A stretch of 17,195 nucleotides of DNA from JAOUEA01 sp041287635 (GCA_041287635.1 JBGGNG010000012.1:1-17195); one strand, 5' to 3'; numbered from the stretch's first letter, positions 1 through 7,792 are shown. Program-made: numbers and translations. Notes: generated from the sequence alone by a model not told the origin.

Positions 1-324
1 GTGGCGCTTGATGTCGACCACGATGCCGATCCGACCGACGCACTCCCCGAGTACCTCGGCGAGCGTCGGGACGTCGGGACTGCGCTCGCGGAGCACGCCA
101 AAGGGGACCCGGATCGGATCGTGAGCGGCGCTCAGCACGCCGTCGCGGGTGGCTCTGACGTCCAGCTCCACGTGATCGGCGCCGAGCTCGATCGCCCGTC
201 GGAAGGCTCGGAGGGTGTTCTCCGGCTCTTCCCATGACGCTCCACGGTGGGCGATGACGAGCGGCTCGCGCCGCGGGTCGTGGGTATCCGATGCGCGCGT
301 GTTCTCTCGCGGAGGGATCGGCAT
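1..324 (-). CDS. Glycerophosphodiester phosphodiesterase (GDPD family), 3' end cut by window edge
   Basis: The enzyme hydrolyses glycerophosphodiesters to glycerol-3-phosphate and an alcohol, recycling phospholipid head groups. The visible 108 residues show the family's N-terminal signature in order: VIAHRGAS (catalytic HRG at residues 26-28), EEPENTLRAF, GADHVELDV (metal-binding Glu and Asp), TRDG, and AAHD carrying the second catalytic His. These follow the usual GDPD spacing. No signal peptide is seen, so a cytoplasmic UgpQ-like enzyme is more likely than a secreted GlpQ-like one. The ATG at 324-322 is chosen because an in-frame TGA lies a few codons upstream. The gene reads leftward out of the window, so roughly the C-terminal half is missing. 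It is divergent from the cyclase gene, with a 105-base gap. The family call is secure; the substrate is unknown. Confidence 0.92.
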   Translation of the reverse strand, partial: MPIPPRENTRASDTHDPRREPLVIAHRGASWEEPENTLRAFRRAIELGADHVELDVRATRDGVLSAAHDPIRVPFGVLRERSPDVPTLAEVLGECVGRIGIVVDIKRH

Positions 325-394
325 GGTCGAGACATCACATCACCGCGGTTCCGGACCGACCAGTGCGCAACGCGAACGGGCGGGAACGCGACGC

Positions 395-429
395 TTGCCG
401 CGGCTTCTGCCGGCGGGCACACTCCATCG
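395..429 (+). promoter_or_regulatory. Possible leaderless promoter of the cyclase/propeller gene
   Basis: TTGCCG at 395-400 is followed by a 17-base spacer, CACACT at 418-423, six bases, then ATG at 430. The two most conserved -10 positions (A2, T6) are kept. No Shine-Dalgarno sequence precedes the ATG, which fits a leaderless transcript. The second cyclase gene (start 11437) has a similar arrangement. This is pattern matching only. Confidence 0.3.
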
Positions 430-2021
430 ATGGGACGACGCGGCGCGGACCGATCGCTCGCTGCAGCGTTGTTCACCGACATCGTCGGATCAACGGAGAT
501 CGCGTCGGAACTCGGCGACGCCAGGTGGCGCGTGCTCGTTACGCACCACCACGAGGTCGTGCGACGCAACCTCAAGCGGTTCGGCGGCCGAGAACGAGAC
601 ACCGCCGGAGACGGGTTTTTCGCGACGTTCACGAGCCCGGCCGACGCGGTCCACTGCGCCGTCGCGTCGCAACGCGAGGTCCGAGAACTCGGCATCGAGA
701 TCCGGGCAGGCGTGCATTTCGGTCAGGTCGAGACGGTCGACGGCAAGCCCGGCGGCCTCGTCGTCGTGGGTGCTGCCCGCATCATGGGCGAATCAGGTCC
801 CGGCACGGTGCTCGTCTCGTCGTCGGTACCTGATGTGCTCCCTGGAGCGGGGATCTCATTCGACGATGCCGGCGAGCGACGCCTCAAGGGCCTCGACGGC
901 GAGATGCGCCTGTACAGGTGGCGGCGGTCGACGACGAACCGGTCGAGCTTCCCGACCTCGACCCCGCAGCCGCGCGTCGGCGCCGCGAGGAGATCATCGA
1001 GCGCGAGGGCCAGCATGGGCGGCGATCGTCGAGGGTGGCGGCTGCGGTCGCGGCCGGCGTGCTCCTCGTCGCCGGGTTGTTCGCCGTGACACGCGCCCGA
1101 TGGACCGATGACGATCCGGCCGCGCCGGTCGGGCCCCCGACAATGCGCTGGTCGGGATCGATCCCGTGTCCGGAAGCCAGGAACACGTCATCCCTGTCGA
1201 GTTGCAGCCACGGAGCTACGCCGCCCGGACCGCCGGACACATCGGCGCCGTTGGCGACGGTGGCATCTGGTTGGTCCGCGACACGGTGGTGCTCCACATC
1301 GATCCCGAGCACGAGGAGGTCGTCGACCCTCCCGTGCACCATGCATCGTCGGTCTCGGGCGTCCCGATCGCGATCGATACCGGCGGCGATCGGCTGTGGG
1401 CCTCGACGGGTGAGGTGTTCGCGATCGACGGGACGGAGAACCGCGCGAGCGCGTCCGCGAGGCCCGACATCGGCACCAGCGCCTTCGGGGGATTCGGGGT
1501 CGACATGACCGTCGGAGGCGGATGGATCTGGGTCGCCGACAACCTCGGCACCCTGTGGCGGGTCGATCCGGAGGACGGGACCGACATCAGGTCCGTGCGC
1601 CCCACGGGCGGACAGATCGACGCCGTCGTGGCCGATGCAGGCTCCGTGTGGGTCTATGACAGCTTCGAGAGCACCGTGATCCGTGTCGACCCGGGGTCGC
1701 TCGAGCCGGACGAGGCAGTGCCGGTCTCGAGCGGTCTCGCCGCCCTCGCCATGATCGACGGATCACTGTGGATGCTCAGCGGACCGAGCGGCACGCTCAG
1801 CACGCTCGATTCGTCGAACGTCGCGCAGGTCGGCGCCGACCCGGTGTGCAGCCGGTCTCGGGAGTCTGTGGGTCGGTGATGAGAACGGCGACGTGCATCG
1901 GGTCGATCCCCTCACGTTCGAGAGCGAGGTCGTCTATCGGGCCGGAGGTCCGGTGAGGGCCGTGATCCCCGACGAAGACCGAGAGGTCGTGTGGCTCGAC
2001 GTCGGTTCCAACTCGACGTGA
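430..2021 (+). pseudogene. Class III nucleotide cyclase - TM - beta-propeller protein, three frameshifts
   Basis: The cytoplasmic N-terminal cyclase domain (430 to about 915) has both metal-binding Asp motifs, LFTDIVGST and AGDG, and ends with LKG and RLYR, as in actinobacterial adenylate/guanylate cyclases. The substrate-recognition Lys is Asp (DTAGDG), and the partner Asp is Lys (DGKPGG). After a shift near 916-920 (adding one G gives RLYRVAAVDD), a charged linker leads to one hydrophobic helix, VAAGVLLVAGLFAV (about 1044-1085). A second shift at the C-run 1134-1138 opens a propeller of about seven repeats with xxxW motifs near 1258, 1390, 1519, 1639, 1756, 1860 and 1986 (for example GWIWVADN, GSVWVYDS). 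A third shift near 1841-1850 restores the last repeats, ending at TGA 2019-2021. Reassembled length is about 530 residues. It resembles a one-pass receptor cyclase whose outer propeller could sense a ligand. The start at 430 matches the family's usual N-terminus. The breaks may be sequencing errors. Confidence 0.8.
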
Positions 2022-2067
2022 CGGCAGCCGTCACCGATCCTCCCTTCCCCCCCGTCGACCCCCGCGC

Positions 2068-2079
2068 TACCCTGCGCCG
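2068..2079 (+). promoter_or_regulatory. -10 box for leaderless transcription of the eight-PAS gene
   Basis: TACCCT (2068-2073) matches the actinobacterial TANNNT -10 consensus and lies six bases before the GTG at 2080. Transcription would start at or beside the start codon. No Shine-Dalgarno sequence is present and no clear -35 is seen. The 58-base gap after the cyclase stop suggests the PAS gene is transcribed independently. Confidence 0.45.
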
Positions 2080-5000
2080 GTGATACAGCTTCCCGACGTC
2101 CCTCGTGACGACAGCCTGTTCCGGCGCATCGTCGAGGACTCCCCGACCGCCGTGCTCTTGCTGTCGAACGAGCACGCGACGAGGGTGCTCTATGCGAATC
2201 CCCGCATCGAAGAGATCACCGGTTTCACGCCCGACGAGCTGACCGAGCGGGCGGATCTCTGGTTCGGCCGCATGCACTCCGACGATGCCGATCGTGTGAG
2301 CGCCGCATGGAACCGCGCGGTGGACGGCGCCGAACGGTTCAGCGCCGAGTACCGGTTCCTGCATCGATCCGGTGAGTGGCGGCTGTTCCGCGACACATCG
2401 TCGCCCGTGCGGGCGGCCGACGGCTCGATCCTCTACCGGCAGAGCTTCACCGAGGACGTGACGTCGGAGCGGTTCGCCGAGGAGCAGGCCGAGCGGTCGG
2501 AGGCGCGATACCGCGACCTGGTCGAGCGGCTGCCGGTGATCGTGTACGTGGACACCGACGACGAGATCCCTCGCAGCCTCTACATGAGCCCGAACTCAAC
2601 GGAGATCCTCGGGTACACGCCCAACGAGTTCTTGACTCAACCCGATCTCTTCTTCCAGAAGATGCATCCGGAGGATCGCGAGCGCGTGGCGGCGACGTGG
2701 GCCGAATCGATCCGTATGCGGCAGCCCTTCCATGCCGAGTACCGAGACGTGAGGCCCGACGGTTCGGTGGTCTGGGTCCGCGACCAGTCGCTGCCCGTGC
2801 GCGATGACGAAGGCGATCCCCTCTTCTGGCAAGGGATCCTGCTCGACATCACCGCCGAGCGTGAGGCGGCGACCACGGTGCGCCGGCATGAGGCTCGCTA
2901 CCAGGATCTCGTCGAGCATCTGCCGGTCATCGTCTACATGGACGCGTACGGAGCGGCCGAGTCGAGCCGGTACGTGAGCCCCAACGTCGTCGACGTGCTC
3001 GGTCACCCCGCCGAAGCGTTCGTGACGGACACCTACCTCTGGCGGGTGCTCGTGCACCCCGACGACGTGGAACGGGCCGACGCAGCGTGGAACCGGGGCT
3101 GGGCGATCGGCACCGGGTGGTCGGTGGAGTATCGGTTCGTCCACCCCGATGGGCACGACGTGTGGGTGCGCGACGAGGCCCGCATGGTCGTCGACCCGGC
3201 GACCGGGGAACCCACATGGCAAGGCGTCATCATCGACCTCACGGTCCAGAAGCAGAGCGAGGCCGAGCTCCGACGGTCGGAGCTTCTCCACCGCGCACTC
3301 GTGGAGCAGGTGCCCGCCGTCGTCTACCTCGATCGCTACGACGAGGGCCGGCACACCACCTTCAACAGCCCCCGCGTGTCCGAGATGACGGGGATCCCGC
3401 CCGAGCGATGGATCGAGGATCCGGAGCTGTGGCAAAGGGTGATCCACCCCGACGATCTGGAACGGGTGCGGGCCGAGCTCGAGGAGTGCATCGCGCAGAC
3501 GCGAACGCTCGACATCGAGTACCGGTGGTGTCACGTCGACGGCCACGACGTGTGGGTCCACGACACCTGCAGCCCCGTCATGGCTGAGGACGGCTCGGTC
3601 GAGTATTGGCTCGGCGTGATGCTCGACATCACCGAGCAGCGGCTCGCCGAGCAGCGGCTCCTGGCGAGCGAGCGCCGATACCGGGCCCTCGTCGAACAGG
3701 TACCGGCGATCATGTACGAGATGGGCCCCGACGACGAACGTCGGACCCTGTTCGTCTCCCCTCACGTCGAGGCGATCCTCGGCTACGAGCGCCAGGAGTG
3801 GCTCGACCAACCCGACATCTGGGTGGAGCTGCTGCACCCCGACGACCGGGAGCGCGAGCTCGCGGCACACGACCGACACAACGAGACGGGCGAGCCATGG
3901 CAGCGCGAGTACCGCCTGATCGCGAACGACGGCCGCGAGGTGTGGGTCCACGACCAGGCGCAGCTCGTGAACGATGCCGACGGATCGCGATGGCTCGGAG
4001 TGATGCTCGACATCACCCCGCAGAAGGAGGCCGAGGAACTGCTGCGCCTGGCCAAGGACGAGCTCGAGATGCGGGTGCTGACACGCACCACCGAGCTCGA
4101 GGACGCCAACGAGATGATGAGCCTCGAGATCGAGGAACGCCGCCGCATCGAAGGCCAGCTCCGCGAGGCGGAGATCCGGTATCGCCTGCTGCTCGAGGAC
4201 CTGCCGGCCGCGGTGTACTCATGGGAGACCAACTGGGAGGACGACGCCGAGCCGGCCGATACCGCGCTCTACACCAGCCCTCAGCTCGAGGCGATCCTCG
4301 GGTTCCCGCGAGAGGACTGGCATCGACCCGGCTTCTGGCAGGAACGCGTCCATCCGCACGATCGCGATCGCATCGTCCCGCTCGCCCAACACAGCATTGA
4401 GTCGGGCGAACCGTTCAGCGCCGAGTACCGCTACCTCGCGGCCGACGGTCGCATCGTCTGGGTGCTGGACCGTGCGACGCTCCGGACCCGCGATCGACAT
4501 GGTCGCCCTCGCCTGTTCCAGGGGGTGATGCTCGACATCACCGAGCTGAAGGAGGCCGAGGCGAAGGCGCTCGAGGCCGAGGAGCGATTCCGCCGACTCG
4601 CCGACGAGGGCCCCTTCGTCGTCTATCAGTTCGAGCTCGAGCACGGCGATCCACCGGTCGTGCACCTGCGGTACCTCAGCCCCTCGGCGGCCGAACTGCT
4701 GAACGTTCCGGCGTCGCTCTGGGGAGGAGGGGACCTCGAGGCGTGGTTCGCACTGATGCATCCGGACGATGTCGAGCGTATGCGCCCGCTCGCGGAGCGA
4801 GCCTTCGCCACCGGAGGGCCGTGGAACTACGCGTTCCGCATGATCGGGGCAGACGGGCGGATCGTGTGGCTGCTCGACCGTGGACGTGCGATCGAACGAG
4901 ACGCCGAGGGCCGCCCGACCTTCTTCCAGGGCGTGATGCTCGACGTGACCGAGGAAGCGGAGCTGCACGTTACGCTCGAGACGTCAGAGGCGACCTTGCG

Positions 5001-5406
5001 GTCGCTGGTCGAGACGATGCCCGCGGCGCCGTGGACGGAGGTGATGGACGCGTCCGGGCGGGGGAAGTACCGATTCATCGGACCGCAGGCGCAGGAGCTC
5101 TTCGGCTACTCACCTCACGAACTCTTCATGGAGCCCGAGCATTTCTTCCGGCTCGTGCACCCCGACGACCGGGAACGATTGAAGGCGGCGTCGGATCGCT
5201 GTGACCGCACCGGGGAACCCTGGGAGCAGTTCTACCGGGTGGAGCACCGTGACGGTTCCGTGCACTGGATCTTCAGCTCTGCCCGACGCACGTTCGAGAA
5301 CGAGCGGCCGGTGTGGCACGGGGTCTCGATCGACGTGACGCGACACGTGGCGTCCGGCACGTTCCCCGTCGCCGTCGGCGACGCGACCGAGGCCGATCGG
5401 AGCTGA
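2080..5406 (+). CDS. Eight tandem PAS domains, no output domain
   Basis: An intact 1108-residue protein that is almost entirely PAS sensor modules of the PAS_3/PAC type. Approximate residue ranges are 9-130, 142-260, 272-390, 403-520, 533-648, 700-822, 836-958 and 971-1088. Each has a RYRxLVExLP-like start, a central LxxxHPDDxER motif, a (E/A)YRxxxxDG turn, an xVWVxD strand and a closing GVMLDIT-like motif. A charged coiled coil (about 650-697) separates domains five and six. No histidine kinase, GGDEF, EAL, cyclase, phosphatase or DNA-binding domain is found, and only about 20 residues follow the last PAS. There is no signal peptide or membrane segment, so it should be cytoplasmic. The GTG start is chosen because it begins just before the first PAS and sits six bases after a -10 box. 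The stop is one base from the convergent serS stop. It may be a signalling scaffold; ligands are unknown. Confidence 0.9.
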   Translation: MIQLPDVPRDDSLFRRIVEDSPTAVLLLSNEHATRVLYANPRIEEITGFTPDELTERADLWFGRMHSDDADRVSAAWNRAVDGAERFSAEYRFLHRSGEWRLFRDTSSPVRAADGSILYRQSFTEDVTSERFAEEQAERSEARYRDLVERLPVIVYVDTDDEIPRSLYMSPNSTEILGYTPNEFLTQPDLFFQKMHPEDRERVAATWAESIRMRQPFHAEYRDVRPDGSVVWVRDQSLPVRDDEGDPLFWQGILLDITAEREAATTVRRHEARYQDLVEHLPVIVYMDAYGAAESSRYVSPNVVDVLGHPAEAFVTDTYLWRVLVHPDDVERADAAWNRGWAIGTGWSVEYRFVHPDGHDVWVRDEARMVVDPATGEPTWQGVIIDLTVQKQSEAELRRSELLHRALVEQVPAVVYLDRYDEGRHTTFNSPRVSEMTGIPPERWIEDPELWQRVIHPDDLERVRAELEECIAQTRTLDIEYRWCHVDGHDVWVHDTCSPVMAEDGSVEYWLGVMLDITEQRLAEQRLLASERRYRALVEQVPAIMYEMGPDDERRTLFVSPHVEAILGYERQEWLDQPDIWVELLHPDDRERELAAHDRHNETGEPWQREYRLIANDGREVWVHDQAQLVNDADGSRWLGVMLDITPQKEAEELLRLAKDELEMRVLTRTTELEDANEMMSLEIEERRRIEGQLREAEIRYRLLLEDLPAAVYSWETNWEDDAEPADTALYTSPQLEAILGFPREDWHRPGFWQERVHPHDRDRIVPLAQHSIESGEPFSAEYRYLAADGRIVWVLDRATLRTRDRHGRPRLFQGVMLDITELKEAEAKALEAEERFRRLADEGPFVVYQFELEHGDPPVVHLRYLSPSAAELLNVPASLWGGGDLEAWFALMHPDDVERMRPLAERAFATGGPWNYAFRMIGADGRIVWLLDRGRAIERDAEGRPTFFQGVMLDVTEEAELHVTLETSEATLRSLVETMPAAPWTEVMDASGRGKYRFIGPQAQELFGYSPHELFMEPEHFFRLVHPDDRERLKAASDRCDRTGEPWEQFYRVEHRDGSVHWIFSSARRTFENERPVWHGVSIDVTRHVASGTFPVAVGDATEADRS

Positions 5407-5407
5407 C

Positions 5408-6682
5408 CTAGGACGAGGCGGGGCGGAGCACGCGCGCCCGTTCGGGCAGATACGGGTGCAGCTTCTCGGGCAGCTCGACCGAGCCGTCGGCCCGCTGGTG
5501 GTTCTCGAGCAGCGCGATGAGGGTGCGGCCGATCGCCGTGGCGGTACCGTTCAGCGTGTGAGGAACGCCGATGCTTCCATCGCCCCAGCGCATCCTGGTC
5601 TGCGCCCGCCGGGCCCCGTAGTCCGTGTAATTCGAGCAGGACGTGATCTCTCGATATCGCTGCTGTCCGGGAAGCCACGCTTCGATGTCGAACTTCTTCG
5701 CGGCGGCGCCCCCGAGGTCGCCGGCCGCGATGTTCACCACCCTGTACGGCAGATCGAAGTTGCCGATGATCTCCTCTTCGACGGACACCAGGAATTCGAG
5801 CTCGTCCCAGCTCGAGTCCGGGTGGCAGAACGAGAACATCTCGACCTTGTCGAACTGGTGCACTCGGAACATGCCGCCCATGTCTTTGCCGTACGTGCCT
5901 GCCTCACGCCGGAAACACGTGGAGTAGCCGGCGTAGCGGTGCGGTAACGCGCCCTCTTCGAGGATCTCGCCCATGTGCAGGGCGGCGAGCGGCACCTCCG
6001 ACGTGCCGACCAGATAGAGCTGGTCGGCGTCGGTCCGGTAGATGTTGGCTTCGTCGGTCGGGAGGAACCCTGAGCCGTACATCACCTCTTCGCGGACGAG
6101 CACGGGCGGGATCACCGGCACGAAGCCCTTGTCGGCCAGTACGTCCATCGCGTGGCGCACCAGCGCGAACTGGACGAACGCGAGATCGCCGAGCACGTAG
6201 ACGAACCGCGAGCCGCTCGCCCGCACCGCGCGGTCGACGTCGAGCACGCCGAGCAGCGCGCCGAGCTCGGCGTGGTCCTTCGGCTCGAAGCCGAACTCGG
6301 TAGGCTCGAGGTGCCGGCGGACCTCGACCGCGTCGTCGTCGGTGAACCCGTCGGGTGCGCTCTCGTGCGGAAGGTTCGGCGTCGACGCCAAGAGCGAGGC
6401 GAGTGACGCCTCAGCCTCGGCGAGCTGGGGCTCGAGCTGTTTGAGTTCGGCGGAGACACGAGCGACATCGTCGATCAGCGTCTGCCTCTCGTCACCCTCG
6501 GCACGGCCGATCGCTTTCGACGCCCTGTTCTGCTCGGCTCGCAGCTCGTCGACTCGGGCGGTGAGGCTCCGGCGTCGCTCGTCGGCGGCGAGGAGCTGGT
6601 CGACGGCGTCACCGAGGTTGCGGCGTGCGAGCGCGGTGCGGAACCGCTCCGGGTCGTCCCTGACGGCCTTGATGTCGAGCAT
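5408..6682 (-). CDS. serS: Seryl-tRNA synthetase
   Basis: Charges tRNA-Ser with serine in the cytoplasm; also used for selenocysteine tRNA where present. The 424-residue length is normal. The N-terminal MLDIKAVRDDPERFR and a long charged antiparallel coiled coil (about residues 30-105) form the tRNA-binding arm. Class II motif 2 is visible as FRREAGTYGKDMGGMFR (from about residue 257), SSCSNYTDYGARR follows, and motif 3 is NGTATAIGRTLIALLE (from about residue 377). The ATG at 6682 is preferred over a GTG ten codons upstream because it gives the canonical N-terminus and lies four bases after the bactofilin stop. It is last in the DUF4446-bactofilin-serS operon. DUF4446 near serS is a recurring neighbourhood in Gram-positive bacteria. 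Confidence 0.97.
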   Translation of the reverse strand: MLDIKAVRDDPERFRTALARRNLGDAVDQLLAADERRRSLTARVDELRAEQNRASKAIGRAEGDERQTLIDDVARVSAELKQLEPQLAEAEASLASLLASTPNLPHESAPDGFTDDDAVEVRRHLEPTEFGFEPKDHAELGALLGVLDVDRAVRASGSRFVYVLGDLAFVQFALVRHAMDVLADKGFVPVIPPVLVREEVMYGSGFLPTDEANIYRTDADQLYLVGTSEVPLAALHMGEILEEGALPHRYAGYSTCFRREAGTYGKDMGGMFRVHQFDKVEMFSFCHPDSSWDELEFLVSVEEEIIGNFDLPYRVVNIAAGDLGGAAAKKFDIEAWLPGQQRYREITSCSNYTDYGARRAQTRMRWGDGSIGVPHTLNGTATAIGRTLIALLENHQRADGSVELPEKLHPYLPERARVLRPASS

Positions 6683-6686
6683 GTCG

Positions 6687-7196
6687 CTACGGCACCTTGA
6701 CCTGCTCGCCACCCTTGGCCTCGGCCCGTTCGCTCCGGCCCTGCTGCGCGGGCGCGGTCGTGCCGCCGTCCATGATGCTCTGCCCGTGGAAGATGCCGCC
6801 TTCCTCGACGACGAGCGTCTTCGACGTGATGTTGCCGTCGATGCGGCCGCCGCGGGCGAGGTGGGCCTTGCCCTTGACGATGAGGTTGCCCTTGAACTTG
6901 CCGCCCACGCTCACGTTCTGCGCACGGATGTCTGCCTCCACCTGGCTCTGCGGAGACAGCGTGACGTCGCCGTCGGCGTTGATCTGCCCCTTCACCTGGC
7001 CGTCGATGCGAAGGTTCCCGGCCGAGACGACGTTGCCTTCGAGGCGCGCGCCGGCGCCGACGATCGTGACCTCTCCATCGTTCTCTGCCATGTCGCCTCC
7101 CTGGTCTCGTGCCCGCCGCCTGGTCTGGGGCTCGTCGTCGCTCGGAGCCGTCGCGGCGATCGGGTCTGCCTCGTCGTCGTCGCGCTTGAAGATCAT
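6687..7196 (-). CDS. Bactofilin (polymer-forming cytoskeletal protein)
   Basis: Bactofilins self-assemble into nucleotide-free filaments that organise cell-envelope or shape functions. The core (about residues 42-145) shows the right-handed beta-helix pattern of short repeats, for example VTIVGAGARLEGNVVSAG, LRIDGQVKGQI, SQVEADIRAQNV, GKFKGNLIVKG and GRIDGNITSKTL. The 41-residue N-terminus is charged and probably disordered. A Gln/Glu-rich tail follows. The ATG at 7196 overlaps the DUF4446 stop as ATGA and has GGAGG four bases upstream. A second ATG at 7091 also has GGAGG four bases upstream and begins MAENDGEVTIVG, directly at the core, so a short isoform is possible. Translational coupling with DUF4446 is likely. 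No membrane anchor is seen. Confidence 0.92.
   Translation of the reverse strand: MIFKRDDDEADPIAATAPSDDEPQTRRRARDQGGDMAENDGEVTIVGAGARLEGNVVSAGNLRIDGQVKGQINADGDVTLSPQSQVEADIRAQNVSVGGKFKGNLIVKGKAHLARGGRIDGNITSKTLVVEEGGIFHGQSIMDGGTTAPAQQGRSERAEAKGGEQVKVP
7092..7104 (-). promoter_or_regulatory. Internal Shine-Dalgarno for a second bactofilin start
   Basis: On the minus strand GGGAGG is followed by CGAC and ATG (7091-7089), in frame with the bactofilin. The first start at 7196 has an equally good GGAGG. The strong internal site could yield a shorter protein lacking the charged 35-residue N-terminus, or could be the true start. Confidence 0.4.
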
Positions 7197-7690
7197 CGCG
7201 CCTCCACGGGTTCAGGGTCGCCTGCCATCGCCTGACGGATCGCCTCGGCTTCCTCCGTGGAGAGGTTGTACGAGCTCGCGCCCTCGCTGATCGGCTTGGC
7301 GTAGACGCGCGTCTCCTGCCGGCCGTTGATCGAGGTGAGCACGACCCCGGTGCCGTGGTCGTCCAGCAGGGCGCACGAGAAGGACAGCCGGCCCCCGACG
7401 TCCTCGAACGCATCGAACCGCAGCAGCGCGACGTGCCGAACGCTGCCGTCGACCAACACCTGCTGCTTCTTGTCCGTGGCGTTCAGCACCCGGACCGCCT
7501 GCTCCAGTCGCTCGAGGCGCTGGCCAAGGCCGGTGAGCACGCCGCGCAACGCCTCACTCATCTGGATCGGGCCGGTCGGCTCCTTGGTGCGACGACCGGT
7601 CCCTCCCACGATCGAGAACAGGATCGCGAGCACCGACAGGCCGATCGCGACGAGGGCGATCAGGGTGAGGGTGCTGTCGGGTAGGGTCAT
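7193..7690 (-). CDS. DUF4446 family membrane-anchored protein
   Basis: This is a 165-residue protein of unknown function. It has one N-terminal membrane helix (about residues 7-30, LIALVAIGLSVLAILFSIVG), a short coiled segment with LERLEQAVRVLN, then the conserved DUF4446 core: RFDAFEDVGGRLSFSCALL, DDHGTGVVLTSINGR, RVYAKPISEG and a C-terminal LSTEEAEAIRQAM. The family is widespread in Firmicutes and Actinobacteria, often near serS or chromosome-partitioning genes, and appears linked to envelope or cytoskeletal functions only by neighbourhood. It is first in the operon with bactofilin (4-base overlap) and serS. A GAGG Shine-Dalgarno lies eight bases before the ATG at 7690, and a TATAGT box lies about 50 bases upstream. 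Confidence 0.9.
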   Translation of the reverse strand: MTLPDSTLTLIALVAIGLSVLAILFSIVGGTGRRTKEPTGPIQMSEALRGVLTGLGQRLERLEQAVRVLNATDKKQQVLVDGSVRHVALLRFDAFEDVGGRLSFSCALLDDHGTGVVLTSINGRQETRVYAKPISEGASSYNLSTEEAEAIRQAMAGDPEPVEAR

Positions 7691-7740
7691 CGGCTCGTCC
7701 TCGCGGAGCGATCGAGGGTCTCACGGCCCGGTGGGGCCTC

Positions 7741-7746
7741 ACTATA
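7741..7746 (-). promoter_or_regulatory. -10 box of the DUF4446-bactofilin-serS operon
   Basis: TATAGT on the minus strand is a near-perfect -10. It implies transcription starting near 7734 and a leader of about 44 bases ending in a GAGG ribosome-binding site. No convincing -35 is visible. It faces away from the kinase promoter in the 142-base divergent region 7691-7832. Confidence 0.5.
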
Positions 7747-7774
7747 CGACGGGGCTCCAGCCGCACGGACGAGT

Positions 7775-7792
7775 GTGACGATGCCGTGTCAC
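7775..7792. promoter_or_regulatory. Inverted repeat GTGAC-N8-GTCAC, possible operator
   Basis: GTGAC (7775-7779) and GTCAC (7788-7792) form an 18-base dyad. Its centre is about 40 bases from the operon -10 (7741-7746) and about 37 from the kinase -10 (7818-7823), so it sits midway between two divergent promoters. The half-sites resemble CRP-type half-sites, but the spacing is too wide for the classical CRP site. A five-base dyad can arise by chance. Confidence 0.25.

Noticed and set aside
215..1111. A 298-codon open frame overlapping the first cyclase in another frame
   Set aside because: Its translation is Arg/Ser-rich low-complexity sequence without motifs, while the frame beginning at 430 shows the cyclase domain.
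2596..3951. A 451-codon open frame on the minus strand inside the PAS gene
   Set aside because: It is the antisense mirror of GC-rich coding sequence. The plus-strand frame has eight recognisable PAS domains and this one has no family features.
3613..4940. Repeated GTGATGCTCGACATCACC-like blocks as a DNA repeat array or CRISPR
   Set aside because: They are the coding sequence for the GVMLDIT motif of successive PAS domains, in frame and spaced by domain length.
5404..5410. A regulatory element between the convergent PAS and serS stops
   Set aside because: The stops are separated by a single base, leaving no room for one, and I see no hairpin with a T tract on either side.
7774..7792. A CRP/cAMP receptor protein site
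   Set aside because: The TGTGA and TCAC half-sites are ten bases apart instead of six, so it does not fit the classical site. Kept only as an unassigned dyad.
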